Source: Lactarius indigo (lineage: Eukaryota; Basidiomycota; Agaricomycetes; Russulales; Russulaceae). Taken from it: a stretch of DNA of 64,000 nucleotides. This document shows positions 1 through 10,016 of the stretch, piece after piece. A program made the translations under genes and the position numbers. Below the pieces are notes generated by a model. The model had not been told where the DNA came from and did no database searches. It saw nothing but the letters and a program-made list of their open reading frames with translations. Positions within the stretch are counted from its first letter, which is position 1. The number at the start of each line of letters is the position of its first letter. The stretch lies in contig JAFKAC010000002.1 of the NCBI GenBank assembly GCA_025766275.1, forward strand, positions 1,054,001-1,118,000, written 5' to 3'.

Positions 1-43
1 TGTAATCCGTGATTTTCACAATAGGCGACAGCACAAAACAGTA

Positions 44-700
44 CTATCCCACCCGGCTTGTTGCAAAAAATCACGAAACTTTTTTTATAGCCTCAACAAC
101 GCGTTGCACACACCTCATATTTTACATAGTGATATAAATACATGTTTACCATCACATACGTTTTTTTTCTTATGAGTTTTCAAGGCCGTTCAGAGTGAAT
201 GGTTTTCACCCCCCTTTGCAAAAATTTGTCACGTATTGTCACGCCAACGGCAGCATTCGGCAGGCAGAGACGCTGGTGGTAATGCCGGCTGAGATTAAAC
301 AGGAGCCCAAAATCCGTCACATGTCTGTCACCTCTTGGTGCACCCAGGTGAGTTTTGTTTCTGCAACTCGATCAGCTCAAGATACTGACTCTAAATTCAT
401 TGTGTATAGTGCTGGTAATTTATTCTATCATAAAAGCAAAGGATCTGTATGTGTGAGTATGAGATCGCCCAGATCTGGGGGCATGGACACCCCATTCCAG
501 TTGACACCCTCACAAATACGATTTTTCTGTACTTGTAAATTTGAACTGATCCTCCATTTTTTATATGATCTCATATCTATAGAACCTATTTAATATACTG
601 TTTTTTTTTTGGGAAGAAAGGATCCCCGGAAAGTGCTGATATCATGAGATCTTTTCAATTTTGCAAGTGTGTGACATTTGCAATAAGCCGGGTGGGATAG
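44..700. mobile_element. Non-autonomous TA-inserting DNA transposon (MITE-like, Tc1/mariner style)
   Basis: The element starts CTATCCCACCCGGCTTGTTG and ends with the inverse CAATAAGCCGGGTGGGATAG, so the terminal inverted repeats are about 24 bp with one mismatch. It is flanked by TA at 42-43 and 701-702. The flanks of this copy (1-43 and 703 onward) match an uninterrupted stretch at about 3912-4450, where the same site has no insertion, so the excised boundary is visible directly. The TA duplication and short inverted repeats fit the Tc1/mariner/pogo superfamily. At 657 bp it is too small for a transposase. A 132-codon reading frame inside (195-593) shows no transposase motif and is probably chance or a captured fragment. 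Confidence 0.82.
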
Positions 701-702
701 TA

Positions 703-1190
703 ATGCGACTGTCGCACTGTACGAGGACCCTTTTGGTACGTAATAGCCGTGTCTGAGTCCCGATGCGGCGACGCGACGTTATTTCAAACATGGGTGCCAT
801 GGGCAGTTGGCGTTTTCTGGTCCATGTGTATTGGACACCACCCGTTCGTAGCCAAAGGGACCACTCCGCGCGAATCATTCCTTGACCTCTTGTGACTGCA
901 TCTTCCAATGCCTGCCGAAAGGAAAGAATGCAAGCCCGATGGCGCATCACATCCGTGCAGTAAACCCGAGGTCAAGCCAGAGGTACGTCATTCGAATTTC
1001 TGTGGACTGGTCTCAGATGCACTCGTCGCTTGCACTTCCTATGGACGGCCTCAAACCAAAAAAAAAAAGTCACCACTTAGCCAGAAGAATTTTATTGTCT
1101 GGCCTCTAGGTGTCGAAACTCCACTCGAAGGCTTTTTCTCTCAATTTTCCACATTCCAATCTCAAGTCCAATCCTAACCCTCAAACTCAT
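703..1190 (+). pseudogene. DLYGSDEKD-family gene, copy A, 5' fragment only
   Basis: This stretch closely matches the upstream region and 5' part of copy C (3970-4436). It has the same ATG context (908, MPAERKECKPDGASHP), the same GTACGT splice donor after the basic first exon, and the same start of the second exon (PLGVETPLEGFFSQFS). The match stops abruptly near 1190, where an unrelated dispersed repeat begins, so the conserved core (LYGSDEKD) and the second half are missing. The reading frame also ends just before the junction. I treat it as a truncated, non-functional copy. The function of the family is unknown. Confidence 0.7.
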
Positions 1191-1617
1191 TGAGCGAAGT
1201 CACATTTGGTCACCGCGTAAGTTCGTCAGCAAAGTCATCAAAGGGGAACCCCAGGGCCTGACTAGGCAATATAGCCGCAAGCAGGTTATTGAGGCTGGAC
1301 CGCAGAACGTGAAGATAAACTCTACACTGGGTTCAACTGGCATAAATGCAGATCACACTTGATCCTCGGACCACTAGGATTCATAGTCGCTCGGGCATCT
1401 CGGGCTATTGGGCTATATCATCATTATCATGTCATGGGCTTCGAGTCTTCGAGAGGTCGGGGTCTTGTCCCATCTTCTGGAGTGACGGCACAACGCTGCG
1501 TGTCAATGGTCGTGTGGCGGGTAGATCGGGTGCCCGTAGCAATGGTTCTAAGTAAAGGACGAGCAATCAAGTGAGGTTGTTCCCAAGGAAACAGAAGTAT
1601 GAGCGGTTCTTCCCAAC
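1191..1617. repeat. Dispersed repeat, copy 1 (partner at 17215-17702)
   Basis: From ATTGAGCGAAG onward the sequence matches 17215-17702 for several hundred bases with scattered substitutions. Examples are CACATTTGGTCACCGCGTA, GGGCCTGACTAGGCAATATA and GTGTCAATGGTCG. This copy lacks a segment of roughly 70-80 bp present in the partner at about 17490-17570. Its left end coincides with the truncation point of gene copy A, so this unit or a rearrangement involving it probably removed the rest of copy A. I see no terminal inverted repeats and no convincing coding sequence. It may be part of a larger transposon or LTR. Confidence 0.65.
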
Positions 1618-2091
1618 AGCCCGCTCGTCTCTGCCGTACGACGTGCGGCTCGTCTGCGAGATAGTCGTAATCGAGCCAGCCGAGGTACATCTCCCGTCGT
1701 ATTGTAATGCGTGGGGTGCGAGTCGGGTACACCATACCTGATGTATGGAGTCGCTCAAATCGCAGCCGTTGCCCTTGACCTGCACGACGGCGAGGTTGGC
1801 GTAACTGGCCCATGGACTTTCGTCAAGTCTGCCCAACCCCCTTTAGTTTCCCGCGCGTTCCGTTTCGTCGTGACAGGCATAGTTTCACGGAATTGGACAG
1901 CCAGCTAGGGTACGACGGTGTGCCGTGGTTATCGCACTCTGACAACAGCCCGCCAGTGCACAGTGCACGCGCGATGAAGAGGTAGATCAGAGGGTTGTGA
2001 ACTCTGATCTCGTAGAGTACGTTGAATCAAGGGGTTGTGGCGGTGGAGCTGGCCGGCCAATCCCAGGGACTTCTAGCCCATCGTAACAACG

Positions 2092-2760
2092 CGTTACATG
2101 CGTGCGTCATGCGAATGTCACGGAGCGAACGTGCGTGTGAAGCACATATAGTATACGAGTCTGCCCAGTGGTGCGAGGACATCGTGATATAGCCGAGAGA
2201 CTTGGGGGCGAATACGGGAATGGAGAGCAGGAGGTCACCAAGATCAGTGGTGGATACGATGCAATGAGTCTACGAGGTGCCTTGAGGGGACTAGGGGCCC
2301 AGAGAGCTCTGAGGAAAGTGTGGCTGTGAGTCAGAGATTTTATGGTGGGGACCGTCGATCAGGTTTCAAAAGTGGAAAACTCGAGACTTGACTCGAGAGT
2401 GGCGTTACAGTACAAGAACAAAGGTGTACGGTATAACCGCGGGTCATTGTATATTTTGATTGTTGAAGCTGGTATCAACTGGCACAAACTGCGGCAAGTC
2501 CCGTGACACAGGAAATCTAAAACGATAGTATGCGTTCTGCTATTGAATACTGTATTGAATATTGAATCGAGACTGGAGTGTGTTTAATATTTATTCCAGA
2601 CAGTACATAATACAAGACCAATCTTCAGACACCAAGGTGAGAGAAATGTAAAGAAGGAGCACTGGAGTGTGATTGTAACATACGGTAAACAAGGGCCCAC
2701 GGTTTTGGATCGTGTTGTAGCTATGAACCCCGCTTTAAATTTTGGAAGTCAGCTCTTGCT
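2092..2760. repeat. Upstream region of gene copy B, duplicated upstream of copy D
   Basis: Stretches such as the GCGTTACATGCGTGC region (2092), GAGAGACTTGGGGGCGAA (about 2200) and the segment leading into GAACCCCGCTTTAAATTTTG (about 2724) have recognisable counterparts at about 13366-14030, upstream of copy D. Copies B and D therefore share flanking DNA as well as coding sequence, and probably arose by duplication of a unit of about 1.6 kb. Divergence is substantial. No other gene is visible between 1618 and 2760. Confidence 0.55.
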
Positions 2761-2837
2761 TGTCTGTGAGATCGCCACGAAGGGACCCACCCTTGGACCC
2801 ATCGGTACTCCTGACTGCTTTGTATCTTCAGCTTCAG

Positions 2838-3600
2838 CAGCCAAGAAGAATACACACACTTGATGGCGCATCTCGGTACAGTAAATTCTGGGCCGGAGTC
2901 AATCCCGAGGTTCGTTGTTTGAAGTTTTCTGGACCCCGTCTCATATGCACTCTTGGGTTGCAATTCCTGTGGACGACCTCGGAACCAAAATGTGAAGGCC
3001 ACAACCTAGGATCATCGTCCGACCCTTAGGTGTTGAAACGCCACTCGAGAAATTTTTCTCTCAATATCCCAAATTCCTTTTTCAACCCTCGAATTCACCA
3101 GTTGCCGAATTTAACCGCCTGTGCGAAGCGTATCACTGGAAAAGAAGAGATCAGGAGAGGGAAGCTGCACGCGAAGAATTTCAGTTTGCTATGAAGAAGG
3201 AGTTCGACGACCTATATGGCTCTGACGAGAAGGACATCAACAATTGGCTCAAGCTCTGCTTCGTCTTGAGGATCGATCCTGCGCCCGATACCCTTCGGAA
3301 ATGTCGTACTGTGAGTTGTCGATTCTCTGAACGACCTTATATGAACGAAAGCACCTTTGTACACTCTAGGCTGTCCTCAGGAAACATGTCAACCTCGTCG
3401 ACTTGGTGCATGGCTCAAAAGAGGAAGTCCGAATATTCAAAACGGAAAAAGAACTTAGCGAGTACACTATGGAAACAGAGAAATACTTTCCGAAGAAAGA
3501 TGCAAAGGATGGTGGCGTGTTGCGCGCCCTGCGACGTCAGATCTTTGAGCCGCGTGAGGGCACAAGTTCTTCAAGGAAGTATAAAGGTCCAAGGAGATAA
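2838..3600 (+). pseudogene. DLYGSDEKD-family gene, copy B, degraded 5' end
   Basis: The core of the family is present: KKEFDDLYGSDEKDINNW, LRIDPAPDTLRKCRT, then after an intron (GTGAGT...TAG) KHVNLVDLVHGSKEEVRIF, YFPKKDAKDGGVLRALRRQI and a terminal stop at 3598-3600. The 5' end is damaged. The position of the ATG in copy D corresponds here to GCTTCAGCAGCC, an in-frame TGA follows within the basic first exon, and the first donor is GTTCGT rather than GTACGT. The second half could still be translated from an internal Met (3191). A pseudogene or 5'-truncated paralogue is most likely. Function unknown. Confidence 0.65.
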
Positions 3601-3948
3601 CGATGGACTGCATTTTATTGCTCAGTCGCGTATATTTGGTGGAGGAAGGGAAGCAGTACAGGAGAGGACGTATGTAAAGTGCGACATAGGGTTATGTACT
3701 CCTAGGTACACTGTAAATGGATCCGAAAGAGAAACAAAACAAACAAACAAACAATGAACTGCCCCCATCCATTGAAATATATGTTTAACTGATCAAGCTG
3801 TCGGCTGTACCTTCTTTCATAGTTCGCACTTCCAAGAGGTCTGGAATGTAATAAAAAACCACAAGAGGGCGGTATATACACTGATCCACCACTACCCCTA
3901 GAATGAAGATCTGTAATCCGTGATTTCACAATAGGCGACAGCACAAAA

Positions 3949-3968
3949 CAGTACAGTACAGTACAGTA
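3949..3968. repeat. CAGTA pentanucleotide microsatellite
   Basis: Four perfect tandem CAGTA units lie at the site that, in the paralogous copy at position 42, carries the TA-inserting MITE. This copy is therefore the empty site, with local microsatellite expansion. Confidence 0.85.
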
Positions 3969-4173
3969 ATGCGACTGCCGCACTGTACAACGACTCTTTT
4001 GGTACGTAATAGCCGTGTCTGAGTCCCGATGCGGCGACGCGACGTTATTTCAAACATGGGTGCCATGGGCAGTTGGCGTTTTCTGGTCCATCTGTATTGG
4101 ACACCACCCATTCGTGGCCAAAGAAACCACTCCGCCCGAATCATTCCTTGACCTCTTCTGATTGTGTCTTCAA

Positions 4174-4972
4174 ATGCCCGCCGAGAGGAAAGAATGCAAG
4201 CCCGATGGCGCATCACATCCGTACAGTAAACCCGAGGTCAAGTCGGAGGTACGTCATTCGATTTTTCGTAGACCTGGTCTCAGACGCACTCGTCGGTTGT
4301 AATTCCTATGGACGTCCTCAAACCAAAAAGCCACCGCCTAGCCAAAAGAATATTATTGTCCGGCCCTTAGGTGTCGAGACGCCACTTGAGGGCTTTTTCT
4401 CTCAATTTTCCAATTTCCAATCCCAACCCTCAAACTCGCCGGTCGTCGAATTTGACCGCCTGTGCAAGACGTATCAATGGGAAAGAAATGATCCGGAGAG
4501 GAAAGCTGCGCGAGAAGAGTTCCAGTATGCTATGAAGTTGGAGTTTGACGATCTATATGGGTCCGATGAGAAGGACATTGAGAACTGGCACAAGCTCTGC
4601 TATGTCTTGAGGATCGACCCTGCGCCCGATACCCTTCAGAAATGCCGTACTGTGAGTTATCCATTCTCTGAATCATATTGTCCTTGTACGAATCTGAGTC
4701 TTCCTTCCTTCTTCCAGGCCGTCCTCAAGAAACACGTCAATCTTGTCGACCTAGTCCACGGTTCAAAAGAGGAAGTCCGGATCTTTGAAACAGAAACAGA
4801 ACTTAGCAGATACACGAAAGAAACGGATAAATTCTTTCCGAAGCAAGACGCAAGGGACGGTGGCGTGTTGCGTGCTCTGCGACGTCGCATCTTATTTCCG
4901 CGGCGTGACGGCCTAAGTTCAAGGAGAAATAAAGGTTCGAGGACAGGACGACGTCCTGCGCCTGTCCGTTGA
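4174..4972 (+). CDS. DLYGSDEKD-family protein, copy C (unknown function)
   Basis: This is the most complete member of the local family together with copy D. The start ATG at 4174 opens a short basic exon (MPAERKECKPDGASHPYSK) ending at a GTACGT donor near 4248. The second exon carries PLGVETPLEGFFSQFSNF, the charged helix ERKAAREEFQYAMKLEFDD and LYGSDEKDIENW...LRIDPAPDTLQKCRT. A GTGAGT...CCAG intron (about 4650-4717) is followed by KHVNLVDLVHGSKEEVRIFE, FFPKQDARDGG, VLRALRRRIL and a basic tail. The predicted protein is about 200 residues with no signal peptide or membrane segment. I recognise it as a repeated small-protein family, probably of Rhizoctonia, and I cannot assign a function. Confidence 0.6.
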
Positions 4973-5377
4973 GATATTCTAGGGCCAGTGTACCGTCTAA
5001 AATGTAGTTTATTTGTGTTCACGGTCGAGAGTAAAACGAGTGCGTTCTAATCGAATTGACGGCCGACCATAGGTACACTAACACTTATCACACTGCGAGT
5101 TGACTGATTATCCGACCAGACACCCGACCGTAGATGACAGAGTGTACTGTGCTAGTTCCGCAAGTCCTCCATGTTGGTGAGCTATGAATTGTAGTATTTG
5201 TACCGCTCCTCGTACCTGCGCCCAATGGCCCAGCGCCGACGACTGTAAGAAGCGCGCGAATGAGGTACTGTTGTTGCCATCCCACCCGGGCCAAAACCAA
5301 CTTTCCGTCACCCGTCATAATGATAAGGGTCTGTGTTCGTCTAGGCCCATGCCATGGGTTAAAAGACAAGGACCTGT
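4973..5377. other. 3' flank of copy C; no gene seen
   Basis: The first ~100 bases match the 3' flank of copy D (about 14940-15030), consistent with a shared 3' UTR. The rest up to the transposon end holds only short opposing reading frames with no recognisable protein. Confidence 0.5.
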
Positions 5378-5413
5378 GCATCAGGAAAAACCTCCCGCGC
5401 TAGCGAGAGATAA
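5378..5413 (+). repeat. Left terminal inverted repeat
   Basis: A 36-bp repeat starting GCATCAGGAAAAACC and ending GAGAGATAA, identical to the reverse complement of 12739-12774. It marks the left boundary of the Plavaka-type element. Confidence 0.92.
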
Positions 5414-5530
5414 TGCCGCGCTAAATTAGTTATAATTTGGATAATGCGGGTGGCGTACTAGTAATTAATGATAATCACTAGTAATGACAGTAGTTCACAT
5501 AATCGCTTATGAGATAATATAATGGAGGGT
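5405..5530. repeat. Left subterminal GATAAT-rich region
   Basis: AT-rich sequence just inside the left inverted repeat with repeated GATAAT, TTATAATT and ATAATC motifs in both orientations. It mirrors a denser array at the right end. Such subterminal motif clusters commonly bind the transposase in CACTA-like and related elements. Binding here is inferred. Confidence 0.55.
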
Positions 5531-5927
5531 TCATTACGACAAAAATCTAAGGTAGGTATCTCGGTCACTGAAGGGATTTATATAAAACGTATGACATAAC
5601 TCAAGTACTGAATAAGTGTTCCAGTCCTGAGGTATAGTACGATGACTAAAACGAGGAAATAAATGTATGCTAGAAACGATAGAGCTGACCGGAATGATGC
5701 TAGCATGCCGGTGGCCATTGTGCATCGACCGAGAGACTCTGTACATTAAGTGATTGGCATCGGGCATGGTAGGAATGGTAGAAAACCATTCGACATATGC
5801 CAGATGAGTTGGAAGCGCAGCCACTGCAGTGTCCAATGACGGAAACACCTCTGGGATTGCCCTATATGGTAACTGAAAGACAACACGGACTTGCGCTATT
5901 CAGTAGCCTAAGTAGCAATTAGATTGA

Positions 5928-8795
5928 TCAGGGGCGTCGATATAATTGGAACCTACCACTATTTCCACCTGTGCTATTTTGAGAGCTACTGCGAACAAGA
6001 GCAGTGTCAAAGCGTGATGGTATGCGGCGCCCGTGTGAGTCCTCTTGTTCCGGCCGGACATGAATTGCATCCACTACTTCGGGGTGGCCATCTGACTGGA
6101 ATTTGATCTTGTGATATGTTGGGACTGAGCGGAAAGGAATCAGCGTGTCAGCAGCCAGAGCTCTTAAGTTAGCTGCCGAAGCGTTGGGGTGATTCATCTG
6201 AGCGATGAAATCGGCAAGTGCATCCTGAAATTCGACAGCGCCATACCTCACAGCAAGGACATCAAATGACGTTGCCTTTGTAGATGGGTGTAGCGTCATC
6301 TTTATATGCCGTGTGGTGGGCTGTGGAGGTCCACTTGGCTGAGAAATTTGTGCGTTCTCCTGGTCGACCCCCTGCCGCTGTCTAACGAAGGCAATGTACT
6401 GTTGCACCTTCTCGCGGCGCTCTAGCCAGGCAGTCATTTGTTGGTATTCATTCTTGCGGTTTGTTGCACGGTAAGCATCCTTTGTGAAGTCGATGTGAAG
6501 GCGCTCCGTTTGCTCCGTATTGTAATTGTCCATGGTACCGAATAGCGTGATCGAAGATGAGTAATGAATGAGACTGTGTACCTTTGGAATGTTGAAGTGA
6601 TCGCGAATGCCCAGATCAACGAAAATAGATTTATTACTGTGGAAGTTAGCCAGGGAATCGTCAAGGTGGCGCAGAGTTTCAGTTGTTTGAGAAGGAAGCT
6701 GAGCGAGATATAGGAAATTGAGTAGCGCGCGTGTAGTTCGGATTAGCCACAAAGGTGCTTGTCCGGAGGGAAGAGGGTGGTCAACAGTCAGACCCAGGAG
6801 TATTCGGCACAAGTTCTTGTGTTCTAAGCCTGTGACGCGAGAAAGACCTGATATACCCTTTGCGAATGTGGCGATATGATGATTAGGAGGCAATGATCGA
6901 CAGCGTGCATCAATTGTGACTGGTCCGAATGTGCTTCTCAGCCACGCCATCAGGTGCTTCATGACGCCCTGCAGCAGCTGATGCAGGATATCTGGCGTGA
7001 TGGAGATGAATATATTAGAGAGTGCGAAAGATTCCCAAAATGGATGGAATACAGGCTTAAGGCCCACTTCACGACAAGCCGCGTGGAATGTGCGGACCTC
7101 CTCATCCGCCAAGAGATATGTGTCGATGGCTTCATTGTAGCTGCGTGGAGGGAACCTAGCGTATTCACCTAGTCTGTCAAGAGTGACTGTACACTTTGGA
7201 CAACAGCCATTGTATGTGCACGTTACCAATGCCTGTTTGGGATAGTCACCAACAAAGATGGCGAATATGGGATGGCACCGGCGCCAAATCCCATCCCCAC
7301 TCATCATCGCGATACCGCTTTCACTGTAGTGCGTGGCCGGGACTAGTAGTTTATGCATGCAAGAGTGAAATAGATTTGCTAGAGTGCGGCGGCGAGCTGC
7401 CTGATTAGTGATCCATTCTAGCTTGGTGGTTGGAATGTAGCCGATCAATAGCTGGGCGTGACGTGACGGCTTGCGACGAATGGCTTTTGGAATGTTGCCG
7501 ATGGTGAGGTAGACAGGATATGTGGCTTTCCCTCAGAAAAGGGTCAACTGCGTCTTGTCGGAGGACAGTATCAGTGGGACCACAGTTGCACCAGGCTGTT
7601 GCGATTCGAGGGACGTCTGTTGCCACGATGCGTAAGTATTTGCATTCATTCGAGAAAGTGTGCGCACCTGTACTGCCCACCACCAGTCTCCCATATGCAT
7701 TTCGCTGTAGATGCGGCACGTGCGCTCGGGATCGGCATAGTGGCGCTCTGGCGCAAATGCTAACTCATGCGCAAATTCGGGGTCACCGTAAAGGGACCGA
7801 ATACATTGCATTACATCCCGGAAATAAAAAGACAGTCTTTCACCTCCAACAGTAAAGTCCTCGGACTCGAATGGTGGTCGGCCAGGTAAAGTGTCAATGA
7901 TGCGATTGAGCTCTTTAGCAGATCTAAACGAAAGTCCTAACCGGTCGGAAACCTTCCTTGACGTGTCAGTGTAAATGTGAATTGAATAGGGCGGTGTTCA
8001 TACCTCGGGAATTTGAAGCAGCCCTGTCAGAGCTGACGATGTCGGCCCGCGCGTCTTAGCCCAAAGCGCAATCTCCCAATCACACTGGGAGTGAAAGGGA
8101 GCCCAGACTGAGGTATTGAGTGCATCTTCATGGGACCGATAGTCTGATTGACCGCGAAACGGATCAGGCATTGGGGTGCCTGGGACACCATGCGGAAAGC
8201 TGTTGACAATCACTTGAGCCTGACTGCCAGTAGTGTTGCTGTCGCCGCTGTCACGTATGGGTGAATTTGGTGGTGGAGTTGATGGCCGCAGAGTTTCAGA
8301 TGAGGGTGGAACTGATGATTGCACCCTGCTAGCATGTTCTTGATCAGCGTCAACTGTAGCGCCGATGTCTTGAACTAGTGCTTCCCAGATGTCGGCGTCC
8401 ATAGCATCTGCAGTATCCGCCGCGTCGGCACCTGCAGTATCGGCATCCACAAAGCTGCCATCGTCCGTGACATCCATCGCTCGGGTAGTGTCAGCATCAT
8501 GCGTGGCGTGAACGGCATGCAGAGTATCTGAAGCACACATGAGTGGATACCGTCATGCACATGGTTGGACGATACCTATATTGTGCTCATCACCAGTGTC
8601 ACCTTGTACGCTCTGTGGTGCTGGAGTTGAAGCGGACAACTGCAGAGAACTGGCCGTCTGAAACGTCGATGGTGTTTGTAACGCTGCATGCACGATACGG
8701 CAGTGTGTATGCTGAGATCTGCTAAGGTGTTGAGACAAACCGCGTGGGTTGAAAACCTTCTTGCACCCGGGACAATGGACTTGTACAGTATTCAT
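5928..8795 (-). pseudogene. Plavaka-type transposase, inactivated by an in-frame TGA
   Basis: The gene runs from an N-terminal zinc-finger-like module (CPGCKKVFNPRGLSQHLSRS, exon at 8795-8553), through an acidic linker and IPE (7998-8540, followed by a GTATGA intron), to the catalytic region. Signature stretches are MHMGDWWWAVQ, PLILSSDKTQLTLF, PVYLTIGNIPKAIRRKPS, ARRRTLANLFHSCM, GDGIWRRCHPIFAIFVGDYP, CPKC, SITPDILHQLLQGVMKHL, SRVTGLEHKNLCRILLGL and a C-terminal FDTAL. From memory these are typical of the Plavaka transposases of Agaricomycetes. The stop is at 5928. Between LTLF and GKATYPVYL the frame contains TGA (7533-7535), where relatives usually have an arginine codon, consistent with a single C-to-T change. 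No plausible intron removes it. Otherwise the frame looks intact, so inactivation would be recent. Confidence 0.8.
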
Positions 8796-8837
8796 GGTTT
8801 GAGGTAAGAGCAGACGACCCTGCTTAAGAAGCCCGTC

Positions 8838-9790
8838 AAGTGGGCACCACGTGCAAGACGGACAAAATAAAGTTTCAGTGAATCAGTAAGCTTGAATGCC
8901 CGAGCAGGCACCACGTACGAGAAGGAAGTGAGTCGAAGCATCGAGACCAAAACCGAATCAAGCGAACGCTACAACTTCGCAGTAATAAGTACAGACCAGC
9001 AAGCTTAGATGGCCAAGCAGCCACCACGTGCGAGAAGGAATCGCATTGAAGCATCAAGATCGGAACCGAATTGAGCAAATGCTGCAACTTCATGGTAATG
9101 AGCAATAGAGTTTCAGTGAACCAGCAAACTGAATGATCAAGCGGGCACCATGTACGAGAAGAAAGTGTGTTGAAGCATCGAGATCAAAACTGAATCGAGC
9201 GAACGCCGCAACTTCACGATAATAAGCACGGACCAACGAGCTTAGATGGCCAAGCAGCCACCACGTGCGAGAAGGAATCGCGTCGAAGCATCAAGATCGG
9301 AACCGAATTGAGCGAATGCTGCAACTTCGCGGTAATGAGCAATAGAGTTTCAGTGAACCACGAAACTGAATGATCAAGCGGGCACCACGTATGAGAAGAA
9401 AGCGTGTTGAAGCATCGAGATCAAAACCGAATCGAGCGAACGCTGCAACTTCATGATAATAAGCACGGACCAGCGAGCTTAGATGGCCAAGCAGCCACCA
9501 CGTGCGAGAAGGAATCGCGTCGAAGCATCAAGATCGGAACTGAATTGAGCGAATGCTGCAACTTCGCGGTAATGAGCAATAGAGTTTCAGTGAACCAGCA
9601 AACTGAATGACCAAGCGGGCACCACGTACAGGAAGGAAGCGCGTCGATGTATCGAGATCAGAACCGAACCGAGCGAATGCTGCAATGGCCAAGCGGACAC
9701 CACGTGCGAGAAGGAAGCGTGTCAAAGCATCGAGATCGGAACAACTGGGTGAATGCTACAAGGTAAAAGCTTTAGTGAACCAGCAAGCTT
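8838..9790. repeat. Tandem repeat array with CACGTG motifs between the divergent transposon genes
   Basis: GTTTCAGTGAA landmarks recur at 8872, 9110, 9347 and 9584, giving a unit of about 237 bp. Each unit contains two related ~119-bp half-units built around ACCACGTGCGAGAAGGAA followed by GAAGCATCGAGATC and GAATTGAGCGAATGCTGCAA. About eight half-units are present, the last ones shortened. Many carry a palindromic CACGTG core; others are CACGTA or CATGTA variants. The array lies exactly between the transposase start (8795) and the DUF6532 gene start (10017), so it probably acts as a shared promoter or enhancer. It has no coding potential. Confidence 0.85.
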
Positions 9791-10016
9791 GGATGGCAGA
9801 CGACGGCTCAGATTCTTTTAGTTAGCGCGAAACATTTTGGGCTGTAAACAGAGGGCGGCGTACAGACAACACTTTTAGTTAGTGCAATAGTATTTGGATA
9901 TAAAAGACCCACATACCGTCGTCCTGAATCCCCATCCCCATTCCTGTCGTTACTGGACTCATTAAGTCTCTTATTTACCTTCGCTTTCAGTCTTGTCGTT
10001 ATCTTGTGCTTCGTAA

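Noticed and set aside
195..593. 132-codon frame inside the MITE
   Set aside because: No transposase catalytic motif and no homology; too short for a Tc1/mariner transposase.
8838..9790. Tandem array as a CRISPR-like or centromeric repeat
   Set aside because: Units are long, without spacers of even size, and sit between two transposon genes in a eukaryote; a promoter-type minisatellite explains it better.
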